DNA of 64,000 nt. Source: JAAYAE01 sp963678395. Its GTDB lineage: Bacteria > Bacillota > Negativicutes > Acidaminococcales > Acidaminococcaceae. The stretch spans positions 1 through 64,000 of the forward strand of contig OY782827.1 of the NCBI GenBank assembly GCA_963678395.1, in the 5' to 3' direction. The notes under the pieces are model-generated. The model did no database searches. It was not told where the DNA came from and saw only the letters and a list, made by a program, of their open reading frames with translations. The translations under genes and the position numbers were made by a program. This document shows, one piece after another, positions 27,709 to 37,836 of the stretch. Position 1 is the first letter of the stretch, and every line of letters starts with the position of its first letter.

Positions 27709-29337
27709 CTATTTTTTCAGGGTAAGAACAACCCATTGATCTTGAAATTTATGTATTTCCCACTCATAGGGCATTTTTGTCATAAATTTACCTAACTCCC
27801 CTTTATAAATAATTGCCGCTATATTTTTCTCTTTTTCTGCTTGCTCATAGGTAGAAAACGGCATAACATCTTTTACCGACCAACTATATGCCTTGGGAAT
27901 ATAATTTTCTACTTCGCGAGCATCAATAAGTTTTATTATCTTTCTGCCCGAATAAAAAACGGCCGACGTTGGATAACGTCCTTCGGATATTATATAAGTA
28001 TCCGAAGGCACGTTATCTTTTAAATACATCGCTGCATAATAAGCTGAGCGTAATTGCAAAAGTGGCTTACATATAATTTGTGTAGCAGCAAGATTAAATA
28101 AAAACCCCGTCATAGCGATTAATAAAACTGTTCTTTGCCAATTATGACAACCGCGCCATAATAGCAACCAAACAAAAATATAAAGCGAAAAACAAACAAG
28201 TGCTAAGAAGAATAGCTCCTGTGCATTAGAAACTAACTCTAAGCTCTTGCTACTAATAATGTAGGATGCTACTGCTAAAATACCGAAAAATATCAAATTG
28301 TATAATAGTGGCCCCTTGACCTTTAAAGCTTCTTTTTTCTCTATAAAATAGGCCGCAATTAAATAAGAAAACGGCAATAATATAGGATAGGTATAGGTTA
28401 TATATTTAGTTGCCATATTTTGATAAAACAAAAATATTACGAAAATCCAAAGCAATAGAAACTTTTCTCTTGCTGCCGGCACAGTCCATTTGCCGCCTTT
28501 TCTCACTATATTTTTCAACATACCAGGGAAGAACCCGATCCAGGGAAGACAAGTCAGCATATTAATAACTAGATAATAATAAATAACATTATCCCTAGGA
28601 TGTTTCGAAACTGTTGCCCGCAAAAAATTCTGAGTACCCAAAAAACTAGCTACAAAATCCTTGTGCAAATATGCCATTGCCCCATACCAGGGTCCTACTA
28701 TAGCCAAAAATACTATAGTACCTGTTAATATTTTCGCATTCTTTAGTTCACGCCAATTTTTTTCCCACAAAATAAACAGTACAACTATAAGTCCCGGCAA
28801 TAAAAATCCTATTGGTCCTTTAGTCAAAGTAGCCAAAGCAGAAAAAACATACATTCCATAATAACAATTTTTATTTTTTCCTGAATACGCTAGATAGAAA
28901 AATAGTAAAGCTCCATTAAAGAAGAAAAACAAAGCCCCATCTGTAAGTATCGATTTTGAAATTAAAAAGAATTCAATGGTTGTAAGCAGAACCACATCGC
29001 TATAAAATCCAACCTTTTCTGAATACAATTTTTTCCCACCCCAGGTAGCAAGCAACAATCCTAAAAGCCCAGTAATTGCAGGGAAAAATCTTGCTCCAAA
29101 TTCTGTAAAACCAAATATCTTAAAACCTAAAGCAATCATCCAATAAGAAAATATGGGCTTATCATACCAAAAGTTGCCATAAATTTGTGGTGAAATCCAA
29201 TTACCGCTTAGCACCATTTCTTTAGCACTAAGAGAATAATTCGATTCAACTGTATCTGTAATAAGCAGTGAACCATTTAGAAAAAACAAAAGAAATATTG
29301 CTGCCAACCAAAAAACCAGCCATTTTTTCTTAGACAT
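27709..29337 (-). CDS. Glycosyltransferase family 39 (ArnT/PMT-like)
   Basis: This is a 542-residue inner-membrane protein with about twelve hydrophobic helices that would transfer a lipid-linked sugar on the outer side of the membrane. The first loop carries the acidic TDTVESNYS, followed by YGNFWYDKPIFSYWM near 55 and SALATLTKGPIGFLLPG near 165, both typical of ArnT/PMT_2 proteins. The C-terminal part is a periplasmic domain. Neighbouring two-component genes invite comparison with lipid A modification systems, but the acceptor is not known. AGGAGGG precedes the ATG. Confidence 0.85.
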   Translation of the reverse strand: MSKKKWLVFWLAAIFLLFFLNGSLLITDTVESNYSLSAKEMVLSGNWISPQIYGNFWYDKPIFSYWMIALGFKIFGFTEFGARFFPAITGLLGLLLATWGGKKLYSEKVGFYSDVVLLTTIEFFLISKSILTDGALFFFFNGALLFFYLAYSGKNKNCYYGMYVFSALATLTKGPIGFLLPGLIVVLFILWEKNWRELKNAKILTGTIVFLAIVGPWYGAMAYLHKDFVASFLGTQNFLRATVSKHPRDNVIYYYLVINMLTCLPWIGFFPGMLKNIVRKGGKWTVPAAREKFLLLWIFVIFLFYQNMATKYITYTYPILLPFSYLIAAYFIEKKEALKVKGPLLYNLIFFGILAVASYIISSKSLELVSNAQELFFLALVCFSLYIFVWLLLWRGCHNWQRTVLLIAMTGFLFNLAATQIICKPLLQLRSAYYAAMYLKDNVPSDTYIISEGRYPTSAVFYSGRKIIKLIDAREVENYIPKAYSWSVKDVMPFSTYEQAEKEKNIAAIIYKGELGKFMTKMPYEWEIHKFQDQWVVLTLKK

Positions 29338-29655
29338 AAAACCCTCCTAAAACGCCTTAATTTTTTTGTTATGTACTTCCCAATCATTTTTTCATGCCAT
29401 GACTGTGTAGAGCCCTAAAAGTCTCTTTCCCGGCTCTATCTACAACCGTAAGGATATACCGGATTAGCAAAATTTAATTGGGAATACCTGTTCTTAGAAT
29501 ATCTTTTAAACTTAAGCAATCTGTAAACAAAGTTTAAAAATTTTCTAAACTTGATTAAATACAAAACATAGGACTTAATAAAAGTTTTAGGCCACATCAA
29601 AAAAAGATATTAGAAAATAAAGTATTTTGTTAAAAACACCTTTTTAAAATGTCAT
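29338..29655. other. Intergenic leader upstream of the ArnT-like gene
   Basis: This AT-rich stretch has no gene. A minus-strand hairpin TAGAGCC with GGCTCTA (about 29405-29445) lies 65-100 bases before the ArnT-like start and could be a leader structure. I could not match it to a known riboswitch or find a convincing promoter. Confidence 0.4.
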
Positions 29656-29688
29656 AAAAAAATGTTGGAGTAATTTCTCACTCCAACA
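29656..29688 (-). terminator. Terminator after the two-component genes
   Basis: On the minus strand TGTTGGAGT and ACTCCAACA form a 9-bp stem with an 8-base loop, followed by a T run. It lies about 60 bases beyond the response regulator stop and separates it from the ArnT-like gene. Confidence 0.85.
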
Positions 29689-29746
29689 CTGAAGATAAAA
29701 CGACATTTTCACCCAATATACAATATTTATTTATGCTATAAAATTT

Positions 29747-30437
29747 TTATAATTTGTTAAAACGGTAGCCTGTTCCCCAGACCGTCTCGATATAAATAGG
29801 CTTCGCCGGATCCGGCTCAATTTTCTCACGAATGCGATTGATATGCACCATTACCGTAGCATTATCACCTATGGCATCCATGCCCCAAACACATTCAAAA
29901 ATTTTTCTCTTACTCAGAACTATTCCTGTTCTTTGCTAAAAATGCTAACAAATCAAATTCTCTATTTTTTAGCAATAACTCTTCTTCATTTACAAAAACA
30001 CGCCTTGTATCCAACTGAATCTCCAGCCCTGCAGAACGTAAAATCTTATCATTAGCAACTAGACCGCACGTCAAACGTTCATAGCGTTTAATGTGTGCCT
30101 TTACGCGAGCTACAAGCTCATTGGGGCTAAAAGGCTTAACAATATAATCATCAGCCCCAATACCGAAACCGCGAACCTTGTCGATATCCTCACGTCGTGC
30201 TGATATTAAAAGAATTGGGGTATCTTTATGCTGGCGCACTTGTCGGCAGACCTGAAAACCATCTTTGCCCGGCAGCATTATATCTAATAGGATAAGGGCA
30301 TAATCTTCTGACAAAGCTTTTTGTAATCCCGTATTCCCATCAGAAGTCATGTCCACAGCAAAATCGTTTGCTTCTAAATAATCTCTTTCTAGTTCAGAAA
30401 TACCACTATCATCTTCAATAATCAAAATTTTTTTCAT
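29747..30437 (-). pseudogene. OmpR-family response regulator, frameshift in the DNA-binding domain
   Basis: A receiver domain (residues 1-115: Asp pair in IIEDDSG, phospho-Asp in LILLDIMLPG, Lys in DDYIVKPFS) is followed by a winged-helix domain. The first frame stops at 29910 after LLAFLAKN, and the rest of the winged helix continues in another frame (SKRKIFECVWG ... ETVWGTGYRF) to a TAA at 29747. One base fewer or two more near 29920-29930 restore the gene. Its start overlaps the kinase stop by ATGA, so the pair is translationally coupled. Confidence 0.8.
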
Positions 30438-31881
30438 GCCTTATCCTTCCTTACAACTGGCAATAAAATGCTTATGGTTAGACCTCCTGCAGCATTATTT
30501 TTTGCCCAAATTTTTCCCTGCATTGTAGTAATTATTTGTTTTACAATCGCCAGCCCAAGACCACTGCCTTTACTGACATTCGCCCTAGCCGGATCGGTTC
30601 TATAAAAGTTCTCGAAAATTTTTGTTAGGGCAAAAACCGGTACCCCCAAACCATCATCAATAAAATCCAATCTTATTTTATCTTCATCCTCATTTTCCAG
30701 AGAAATTATAAAATTAACAATCTCATTACGTTTATATTTCAAGCTATTTTCTACTAAATTTTCTACTACTCGTTGAAATTGTACTCTATCAATGCAAGCA
30801 AGAAAATTTGTCCCCTGACATTTAAAGCTCATATGTAGTCCCTTTGCCATTAGTCTATCAGAATTCTCAGCAAGGTAATCCGTAAAATAATCCTTAATAT
30901 TCACTTCTTCTAAAGTAAAGTTTACTTTCTCAAGGTCAAGTTTGGAAAATAGGAACAAGCTTTCCACAAGTTTTTCCATATTATAGCTGGTTTTATAAAT
31001 CATATTAAGATAATGTCTTTTTTTATCTGCTGTCGTTGCAATGCCATCTAAAAGTCCACTTGTATAACCTTTAATAGAGGTTAACGGTGTAGATAGGTCA
31101 TGGGAAATGCCTACCATTAGTTCTTTACGATTTTGCTCATACTTTTCCTGCATTTTTTTTGCTGCTTTAAGTTGCAGCCGCATTTTATCAAATTCACGGC
31201 AAGTATCTCCTATTTCATTTTTCATATCCGTTGAAATTGCATACTCTAAATTGCCTTTACCTACTTCGTAGGCCGCCTTGCTTAATTTTTCTAATGGTAC
31301 TATAAACTCTTTAGATAACCGACGAGAAAGGAAGACTCCTGTCGTTACAATAATAAATATCATTATACCAACTACACTATAAGCTATAATCTCTAAAACA
31401 TATTTCCAATTAACTACAGGCGCACCGGCATTTGTAAGAAAGGGCACTGTTCCCACGGCAAAAGCTGTTACAGTGCTTTTGGCTGAACCATATTTAAAAG
31501 CAAAGCCATCCTCATCCCAAAAAAGCCCCGAACCTTTGCCTGTATAGCGTTTATGTAAGGCGGCCATTACAGCATTGCTACCTGTGCCCCTTGGGCTTCT
31601 AGAGACTGGCAGGCTTCCCTGACTTCATGCATATCGATATTAGAGCCTTTAGCATGATCAACCTCCACCCGCAAAGAACTTATCGCTAATTGAGTTGATA
31701 TGGTCGGCCCGCTTGTGGGCCAGAGCATTGCAACTTTGTTTATTCTCCAACTATCTGATGTTCTGCGCAATCCCAAAAAACCAATTGTCGTTATTAACAA
31801 AAGCAATACCACAGGAATAAGAATCATCATAAAATTGGAAAACATCAGCCTTTTCCTAACAGGTAAATCTCTAATACGCAT
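30434..31881 (-). pseudogene. Membrane sensor histidine kinase, split by a frameshift
   Basis: Two frames meet at a TAATG junction near 31567. The first (31567-31881) has the N-terminal membrane helix (FSNFMMILIPVVLLLLITTI) and part of the sensor region. The second holds the rest of the sensor, a second helix near VVGIMIFIIVTTGVFL, a HAMP segment, the HisKA box GISHDLSTPLTSIKG with the phospho-His, and the ATPase motifs ENLVENSLKYK, DDGLGVP and GSGLGLAIVKQI. Neither half alone would sense and signal, although the second half could be expressed by reinitiation at TAATG. It is partner to the adjacent response regulator. Confidence 0.8.
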
Positions 31882-32242
31882 AATTGTACCGCCTTTTTAA
31901 CTCAATATTAATAAGCAACAAAATATTTTTTATTTATATAAGGAATTGCTTATGTAAAACTTTATAATAAAAAGAACTGTTTGTAAACATTATATACCTT
32001 AGCAATCTAAACTAAGTATTATTATTTTGCCAACTCATGCTTCTAGACAGCATTCATAAAAATATCCCTTTATATTAATATCCTCTAACAGCATAAGCTT
32101 AGATTTACGCCTTTACAACTATACAAATTATCTTGTTGAAGTGTTAAGCTATGGTAATATGAAATACATAAAAACGGCTACAAATTTATTTCGAATAATT
32201 GGGACGTAATTATACTGCAGTTCTTAAGAAAGTCCCTTTGTT
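31882..32242. other. Intergenic region upstream of the kinase
   Basis: This AT-rich stretch contains no gene I can support. It must hold the leftward promoter of the kinase operon, but no near-consensus pair of boxes stands out. Confidence 0.4.
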
Positions 32243-32463
32243 ATGCCAAAAGCAGAAGATAATGGCGGTTTGCACAAAGCCTTATCCTTGTGGAATTTTT
32301 TCACTATCGGATTTGACGCAATCATCAGGACTGATTGAATATTGATGGTTGGTTTCTCGCCTTAGACAATGCCATACTTTGTCCTCGGGAAGCTATCGCT
32401 ATTTACTCTTTACTCTCAGAAATGTTTGGTAACTTTATTCCCATCCTTTGTTCCATACATTAA
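32243..32463 (+). pseudogene. Decayed N-terminus of an APC-family amino acid permease
   Basis: A 32-codon frame from the ATG at 32243 reads GGLHKALSLWNFFTIGFDAI and then IRTD, which closely matches the conserved first helix of APC amino acid permeases (usually ...GFGAIIGTGW). A TGA then interrupts it, and ILMVG follows in the same frame, as the family would have it. Further fragments appear in shifted frames to about 32460. No remainder of the roughly 450-residue protein is found, so it is a relic. Confidence 0.55.
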
Positions 32464-32627
32464 TAGCAACCTCAATTGCTTCAAATTCGTTCCGTAACTA
32501 TTTATACAAAACATATCTAAAAACACAACTCTACTAAGCGTTCATTGAATTATAGTTATAGTTTTGCTAAAATTATTTTGTACCCTCAATAATTGGTATA
32601 AGTATAATATGAAGAGGCTGTTAATAA

Positions 32628-32965
32628 ATGGATACTTTAGCAAAAAAAAATTAAAAGTTCAATATGAAAATAAGGTTATAATTGGCGGTTTATACTGCAT
32701 TAAATGCCTAGGCAATAATAAGTTATGGCTGCGTGCAACAACTAATATGCAAAGCGCAAAAAATCGTTTTGCCTTTTCCGTATCAACCAATTCTTGCCCT
32801 GAACCTTGCATGAGTGAAGAATGGAAACATTTTGGAGCCAGTAAATTTCTTTTTGATATATTAGAAGAAATTAAAAAGAAAGAAACACAAACAGAACGCG
32901 AATTTACATCTGATGTACACACTTTATTAAAGCTTTATACTGAACGAGAAGTGGTTGCTAAGTAA
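32628..32965 (+). pseudogene. GIY-YIG nuclease-family protein, probable frameshift near the start
   Basis: The body (about 100 residues) matches a small GIY-YIG family: GGLYCIKCLGNNKLWL takes the place of the GIY...YIG strands, with MSEEWKHFGASKFLFDILEE following. The best start is the ATG at 32628, which has AAGAGG upstream, but it is out of frame after the 9-base A run at 32642-32650. One more A gives MDTLAKKKLKVQYENK, the expected N terminus. Without that change translation must start upstream at a TTG (32564) or an ATG (32609) with no ribosome site. The canonical second motif is altered, so nuclease activity is doubtful. Confidence 0.6.
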
Positions 32966-33066
32966 GGGAAAAAATTAAGTCAATATAATTGTAAGTACTT
33001 ATAAATATCTATAATTTCAAGTTTATTTGCTTTGTGCTATCTTCAGTATTTTTCTTACTATCTGCC

Positions 33067-34266
33067 TTAAGCTTCTTTTTTCTGTTCTTCTACTAATTTT
33101 TGAAAACGTAAAGCACCGTTTAGCATCATAGTAACTCCCGTGGAAAAAGCATCTTCATCAATAGTAAATTTTGTATTATGACCTGGATAAATACAACCTT
33201 TTTCTGCATTTTTTACGCCTAGATACATAAAACAACCGGGTATTTTTTCCAAATAATAAGCAAAATCTTCGCCACCCATGCTAGGTTCCATAGTGACCAC
33301 AGTACCTGAGCCATACAATTCTTCACCTAAATTGCTTATGGCCTCTACGTAGGAGGGTGTATTTACCGTTGAGGGATAACCCCATGTATATTTCACAGTA
33401 CCTTCGCAATTTTCTGCCGCGCTTATTTTAGTGGTAATTGAGCATATTCGCTCATAGATTTTTTCCCTATTTTCTTTGGTATATGTGCGAACCGTCCCCC
33501 CAATTACTACTGTATCAGGAATAATATTGTCTGCTGTACCGCCATTAATTCTCGTCACCGAAAGCACCGCTTTATCTATAGGACTAATATTTCTCGGCAC
33601 TATTTGTTGCATTGCTGTTACTATTTGCATGGCAACAGGGATAGGATCAATACATAGATTAGGAGTTGACGCATGTCCGCCCCTACCCTTTACCACAATT
33701 TCAAAACAATCAGTATTAGCAGAAGACGCGCCAGCCAAAATTCCTACCTGCCCAACTTGAGTAATTGAAGAAATATGTTGTCCTAAAATGGCATCCACCC
33801 CGTCTAAAACATTGGCTTTAACCATAGCGATTGCTCCTCCGGGAGGAAATTCCTCCGCTGGTTGGAAGATAAAGACAAAGTTGCCCTTTAGATTTTTTTG
33901 GTTCTTGCTTAAAACACTTACGGCTCCAAGAAGCATGGCTGTATGCGAATCATGACCACAGGCATGCATAACCCCATCATTTTGAGAGGCATATTCCAGT
34001 CCCGTCAATTCAGTCATTTTTAAAGCATCAATATCAGCACGCAAAGCTATAGTAGGCCCCGGCAAAGCACCTTCAAGTCGAGCAACCAAACCTGTCGGCA
34101 TGAGCCTTGTAGTTTTAACGTTTCCTAACTTTTCAATTTCGTTAAGCAAAAATTCCGTTGTTGCAATTTCATCAAAAGAACTTTCCGGATACTTATGAAA
34201 ATGTAGCCTCCAAGCAACCACTTGCGGTAAAATTTCCTCTATATCTTTTTCAAATATTGCTTCCAT
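33067..34266 (-). CDS. M20D amidohydrolase (N-acyl amino acid / hippurate hydrolase-like), copy 2
   Basis: This is a 399-residue zinc-dependent amidohydrolase. Motifs are ALRADIDALKMTE near 75, HACGHDSHTAMLLGA near 102, FQPAEEFPPGGAIAM near 135, GRGGHASTPN near 195 and EPSMGGEDFAYYL near 335. It is the last gene of the peptide-uptake operon, 11 bases after a paralogue, so it probably acts on an imported N-acyl amino acid or small peptide. Confidence 0.92.
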   Translation of the reverse strand: MEAIFEKDIEEILPQVVAWRLHFHKYPESSFDEIATTEFLLNEIEKLGNVKTTRLMPTGLVARLEGALPGPTIALRADIDALKMTELTGLEYASQNDGVMHACGHDSHTAMLLGAVSVLSKNQKNLKGNFVFIFQPAEEFPPGGAIAMVKANVLDGVDAILGQHISSITQVGQVGILAGASSANTDCFEIVVKGRGGHASTPNLCIDPIPVAMQIVTAMQQIVPRNISPIDKAVLSVTRINGGTADNIIPDTVVIGGTVRTYTKENREKIYERICSITTKISAAENCEGTVKYTWGYPSTVNTPSYVEAISNLGEELYGSGTVVTMEPSMGGEDFAYYLEKIPGCFMYLGVKNAEKGCIYPGHNTKFTIDEDAFSTGVTMMLNGALRFQKLVEEQKKEA

Positions 34267-34277
34267 AGTGCTCCTCC

Positions 34278-35465
34278 TTATGCTTCTTTTTTTGCTAATT
34301 TCTGAAATCTTAGAGCAGCATTTAGCATGATAGAAATCCCTACAGAAAAGGAGTCTTCATCAATACGAAACTTTGTACTGTGGGTCGGGTACACACAATC
34401 CAACTCTTTATTCCCAACCCCCAAAAAATAAAAACATCCCGGTACTTTTTGCAGATAATAGGAAAAATCTTCGCCGCCCATGCCCGGAGCCATTAATTCG
34501 GCAGTACCAGATCCATATAACTCGTCAGCCACTTCCATAAGAGCTTTGGTATATTCATTGGAATTACACATACTGTCATAGCCATGCCTATAGGTATATT
34601 CAATAGTCATGTCCGATGCCGCAGCATATTTTTCCGCTATCTGTTTAATCATTTTTTCCATTAATTCCCTAGTTTCAGTGGAATAAGTACGTACAGTACC
34701 TTTAATTACCGCTGTATCAGGAATCACATTATAGACAGTACCACTGTTAAACTGAGTTACGCTTAAAACAGTGCTTTCCTGAGCCGGAATATGTCTGGCA
34801 ACAATATCTTGCAAAGCAGTAACGATTTGAGCCCCCACAGGAATAGGATCAAGACAGGACTGAGGCGATGACCCATGGCCGCCACGACCTACAACCGTCA
34901 CCTCGAATACATCGCTGTTAGCCATTATATAACCTGGGCAAGTTGCGATATGCCTAACATTTATTTTTGGTCCGGCATGTTGCCCAATTATGGCATCTAC
35001 GCCTTCCATAATGCCCTTTTCTACTAACTCCTTAGCTCCTCCTGGGAAAACCTCCTCAGCCGCTTGGAATATGAATACGAAAGAACCTTCCAATTCTTTT
35101 CTATGTTCATATAAAGTATAAAGGGCACCTAATAGCATGGCCGCATGAGAATCATGTCCACAAGCATGCATTACACCCGCATTTTTAGAAGAAAACGGCA
35201 AACCACTATTTTCATTCATAGGTAGTGCATCAATATCAGCACGTAGGGCAATAACCGGTCCCGGCTGACGGCCTTTTAATCTAACAACCACGCCAGTTTT
35301 TGAAATTCTGTCATAGGTAATATCTGTAAAATCTTTAATCTGATCAATAATATATTCCGTTGTCTTAAATTCTTCAAAAGATAATTCAGGATATTGATGA
35401 AGATGCTGGCGCCATTCTTTTACTTTGGGTATTATTGCCTCAACACTTTCGTTAAATAAACACAA
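34278..35465 (-). CDS. M20D amidohydrolase (N-acyl amino acid / hippurate hydrolase-like), copy 1
   Basis: This is a 395-residue paralogue of the next gene (about half of residues shared by eye) with the same metal motifs: ALRADIDALPMNE, HACGHDSHAAMLLGA, FQAAEEVFPGGAKEL, GRGGHGSSPQ and APGMGGEDFSYYL. The start is probably the TTG at 35465, with AGGAG about nine bases upstream. Two paralogues in one operon suggest two related substrates. Confidence 0.92.
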   Translation of the reverse strand: MCLFNESVEAIIPKVKEWRQHLHQYPELSFEEFKTTEYIIDQIKDFTDITYDRISKTGVVVRLKGRQPGPVIALRADIDALPMNENSGLPFSSKNAGVMHACGHDSHAAMLLGALYTLYEHRKELEGSFVFIFQAAEEVFPGGAKELVEKGIMEGVDAIIGQHAGPKINVRHIATCPGYIMANSDVFEVTVVGRGGHGSSPQSCLDPIPVGAQIVTALQDIVARHIPAQESTVLSVTQFNSGTVYNVIPDTAVIKGTVRTYSTETRELMEKMIKQIAEKYAAASDMTIEYTYRHGYDSMCNSNEYTKALMEVADELYGSGTAELMAPGMGGEDFSYYLQKVPGCFYFLGVGNKELDCVYPTHSTKFRIDEDSFSVGISIMLNAALRFQKLAKKEA

Positions 35466-35517
35466 CTTTTATCACTCCTAAACCACCAATTTAGCCCTCT
35501 TTTGAGTCAAGCCTTAC

Positions 35518-36495
35518 TTAATTTGCCACTTCTAGCCCAAACAAAGACTGCTTATACTTTGCTACTTCTTCTTCTGCACAATAAATCCAATGGTTCTTAG
35601 AAATTTCAAACATACCAACAACTTTATCCGCAGAATAGGTATGCCAGGAAGAATCATAGTCCACCCTTTTACGTTTTTTCTCTTTGTAAAGATCCGTCAA
35701 AGGCGATGCAGATAGCAGAGAAATCGTATAAGGGTGCAAAGGATGCTTATAAAGCTCATCTGCATCAGCAAGCTCTAAAATCTTTCCATCTTTCATAACC
35801 GCTATGCGATCACTAATATATTTAACCATAGCCAAATCATGTGCTATGAACAAATATGTCATATCCTGTTCTTGGCGCAACTTAATAAGTAAATTTACAA
35901 TCTGAGCTTGAATAGATACATCTAAGGCGGATAAACACTCATCAGCCACGATAAAATCCGGTTTTACACACAAAGCTCTGGCAATACCAATACGTTGGCA
36001 CTGCCCACCGGAAAATTCCGTTGGATAGCGATTAGCATAAGAACGATTTATTCCCACAATATCCAACAACTCATTAACTCTTTTGTTTACCTCGGCATCG
36101 GTTTTGCAAAGATTGTGCACACGTAAAGCATCTCCAATAATATTTTTCACAGGAATGCGCGGGTTCAGCGAGGCAAAAGGGTCTTGAAATATCATTTGCA
36201 TAGATTTGCGAAATTCTAGTACATCTTTTTTCCCACTTACACTGGCAATATCCTTTCCTTTATAAAGCACTGTTCCAGAGGTAATAGAATCCAATTTTAT
36301 AATAGAACGACCTGTAGTAGATTTTCCACTACCTGATTCTCCTACTAATCCTAAGGTTTCACCTCTATAAATATCAAAAGAAATATCGTCTATGGCATGC
36401 ACTTCATTCTTTTTACCGGGATTGAAAGTCTTCTTCAAACCACGTACTTGCAATATTACTTCTCTATTTTGCTGAGCAAGTTGTGCGCTCGTCAT
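35518..36495 (-). CDS. dppF: Peptide/nickel ABC transporter ATPase (DppF/OppF type)
   Basis: This 325-residue ATPase energises a peptide ABC importer. It has Walker A GLVGESGSGKSTTG near 52, Q-loop MIFQDPFASLNPR, signature FSGGQCQRIGIARAL near 165, and Walker B FIVADECLSALD, where Cys replaces the more usual Pro after the Glu. The C-terminal oligopeptide extension is present. Its start, with GAGGTGG upstream, lies inside the 3' end of the chimeric gene. Confidence 0.92.
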   Translation of the reverse strand: MTSAQLAQQNREVILQVRGLKKTFNPGKKNEVHAIDDISFDIYRGETLGLVGESGSGKSTTGRSIIKLDSITSGTVLYKGKDIASVSGKKDVLEFRKSMQMIFQDPFASLNPRIPVKNIIGDALRVHNLCKTDAEVNKRVNELLDIVGINRSYANRYPTEFSGGQCQRIGIARALCVKPDFIVADECLSALDVSIQAQIVNLLIKLRQEQDMTYLFIAHDLAMVKYISDRIAVMKDGKILELADADELYKHPLHPYTISLLSASPLTDLYKEKKRKRVDYDSSWHTYSADKVVGMFEISKNHWIYCAEEEVAKYKQSLFGLEVAN

Positions 36496-37825
36496 AAACT
36501 TCCACCTCCCCTGTGTTTTTATAGAAAGACTTAAATATATCGTAGCGCCGCAGAATTTCTGCAGGCGGTGTTACTTTAGGTGCATTTGGATGCAAAAGCC
36601 AAGTTGCTGCATAATGTGAATCACTCACTTTAAACAAAGGCGGTTTTTCTTCAAAATCAATAGCTAACGCATAGGAATTTCTAGGTGCGAAAGCATCACC
36701 TTTTGGCATGTTCAATAAATTAGGCGGAGCTCCTGGAATACTGTACAGTATAGCCTCTTTAGTATCAATAGAGGGCATAGAACAAATAAGACCCCATGTA
36801 TATGGATTTTGTGGATAATAAAATACTTCTTCCGCAGTGCCAATTTCTATAATCCTACCTGCATACATAACAGCTACCCTATCTGCAACATATGCAACTA
36901 CTCCTAAATCATGTGTAATAAAAATTACAGACATATGCAATTTTTGCTTCAGTTCGTCAATTAAATCTAAAATTTGGGCTTGAATTGTCACATCCAGTGC
37001 CGTAGTCGGTTCATCGGCAATAAGAATATCAGGTTTACACGCCAGCGATAAAGCAATCATAACCCTCTGCCGCATACCTCCTGAAAATTGGTGAGGATAG
37101 TTTTTACTGCTTTTTTCAGGATCGCGAATGCCCACCAAGTCCATAAGGTTACTTGCTTCCTTCATGGCCTCGTCTTTAGACAGTTTCTGATGTTTAATTA
37201 TAGACTCTGCAATTTGCATTCCTACAGTCATAGTTGGATTTAGCGATGTCAGCGGCCACCCCATTATACCCATGACTAACATAACAGTCATCATATTAGG
37301 ACCAATTAGACTTACAATTACCATTATGATCATGAAATGAGGATAGGCCATAAAAACCTCTGTTATTCTCATAATAATGCCATCAACTGTACCGCCTAAA
37401 TAACCTGACAACAGTCCTAGCGTAATACCTATAAGAGCATAAATAAATACAGAACCAACACCAACAATTAAGGACACCCGAGAACCATAAATTAACCGGC
37501 TTAAAATATCCCGCCCTACATCATCAGTCCCCAACAAGTGAGCTGCAGATGGTGCAACGTCAAAGGCTCCTACAGTAGTATTAGGATTAAAAGGTGCAAT
37601 AATCGGAGCCAGCACTGCCATGAGTACAATTCCTAACAACAAAAACAGACTCCCCAACGCTACTTTGTTTTTGCAAAACCTTCTCCAAGTTATTTTCTCC
37701 CAAGATTCCACTGCCTCTTCAATAGCGTCATCCGGTTTATCCTTAATTCCTTCATAAACTGCCCCTGCTGTTAAATTACCGAAGACGCCGTCATTGCTTA
37801 CCAACATAAATTTATCTGTATTCAT
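36464..37825 (-). CDS. Chimeric ABC transporter protein: DppC N-half fused to DppD C-half
   Basis: Residues 1 to about 185 are a DppC-type permease: the OppC N-terminal segment, AHLLGTDDVGRDILSRLIYG, and four or so membrane helices, ending at VMGIMGWP. The frame then jumps directly into the ATPase subunit DppD at LTSLNPTMTVGMQIAE (after the Q-loop), with signature FSGGMRQRVMIALSL, Walker B DILIADEPTTALD, and the C-terminal extension. The permease lacks its EAA coupling loop and last helices, and the ATPase lacks Walker A. A deletion of roughly 600-700 bp explains it. The importer is probably non-functional unless the deletion is an assembly error. Confidence 0.9.
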   Translation of the reverse strand: MNTDKFMLVSNDGVFGNLTAGAVYEGIKDKPDDAIEEAVESWEKITWRRFCKNKVALGSLFLLLGIVLMAVLAPIIAPFNPNTTVGAFDVAPSAAHLLGTDDVGRDILSRLIYGSRVSLIVGVGSVFIYALIGITLGLLSGYLGGTVDGIIMRITEVFMAYPHFMIIMVIVSLIGPNMMTVMLVMGIMGWPLTSLNPTMTVGMQIAESIIKHQKLSKDEAMKEASNLMDLVGIRDPEKSSKNYPHQFSGGMRQRVMIALSLACKPDILIADEPTTALDVTIQAQILDLIDELKQKLHMSVIFITHDLGVVAYVADRVAVMYAGRIIEIGTAEEVFYYPQNPYTWGLICSMPSIDTKEAILYSIPGAPPNLLNMPKGDAFAPRNSYALAIDFEEKPPLFKVSDSHYAATWLLHPNAPKVTPPAEILRRYDIFKSFYKNTGEVEVYDERTTCSAK

Positions 37826-37836
37826 TTTAACGCACC

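Noticed and set aside
29338..29655. Riboswitch upstream of the ArnT-like gene
   Set aside because: Only one hairpin is visible and no known riboswitch core could be recognised.
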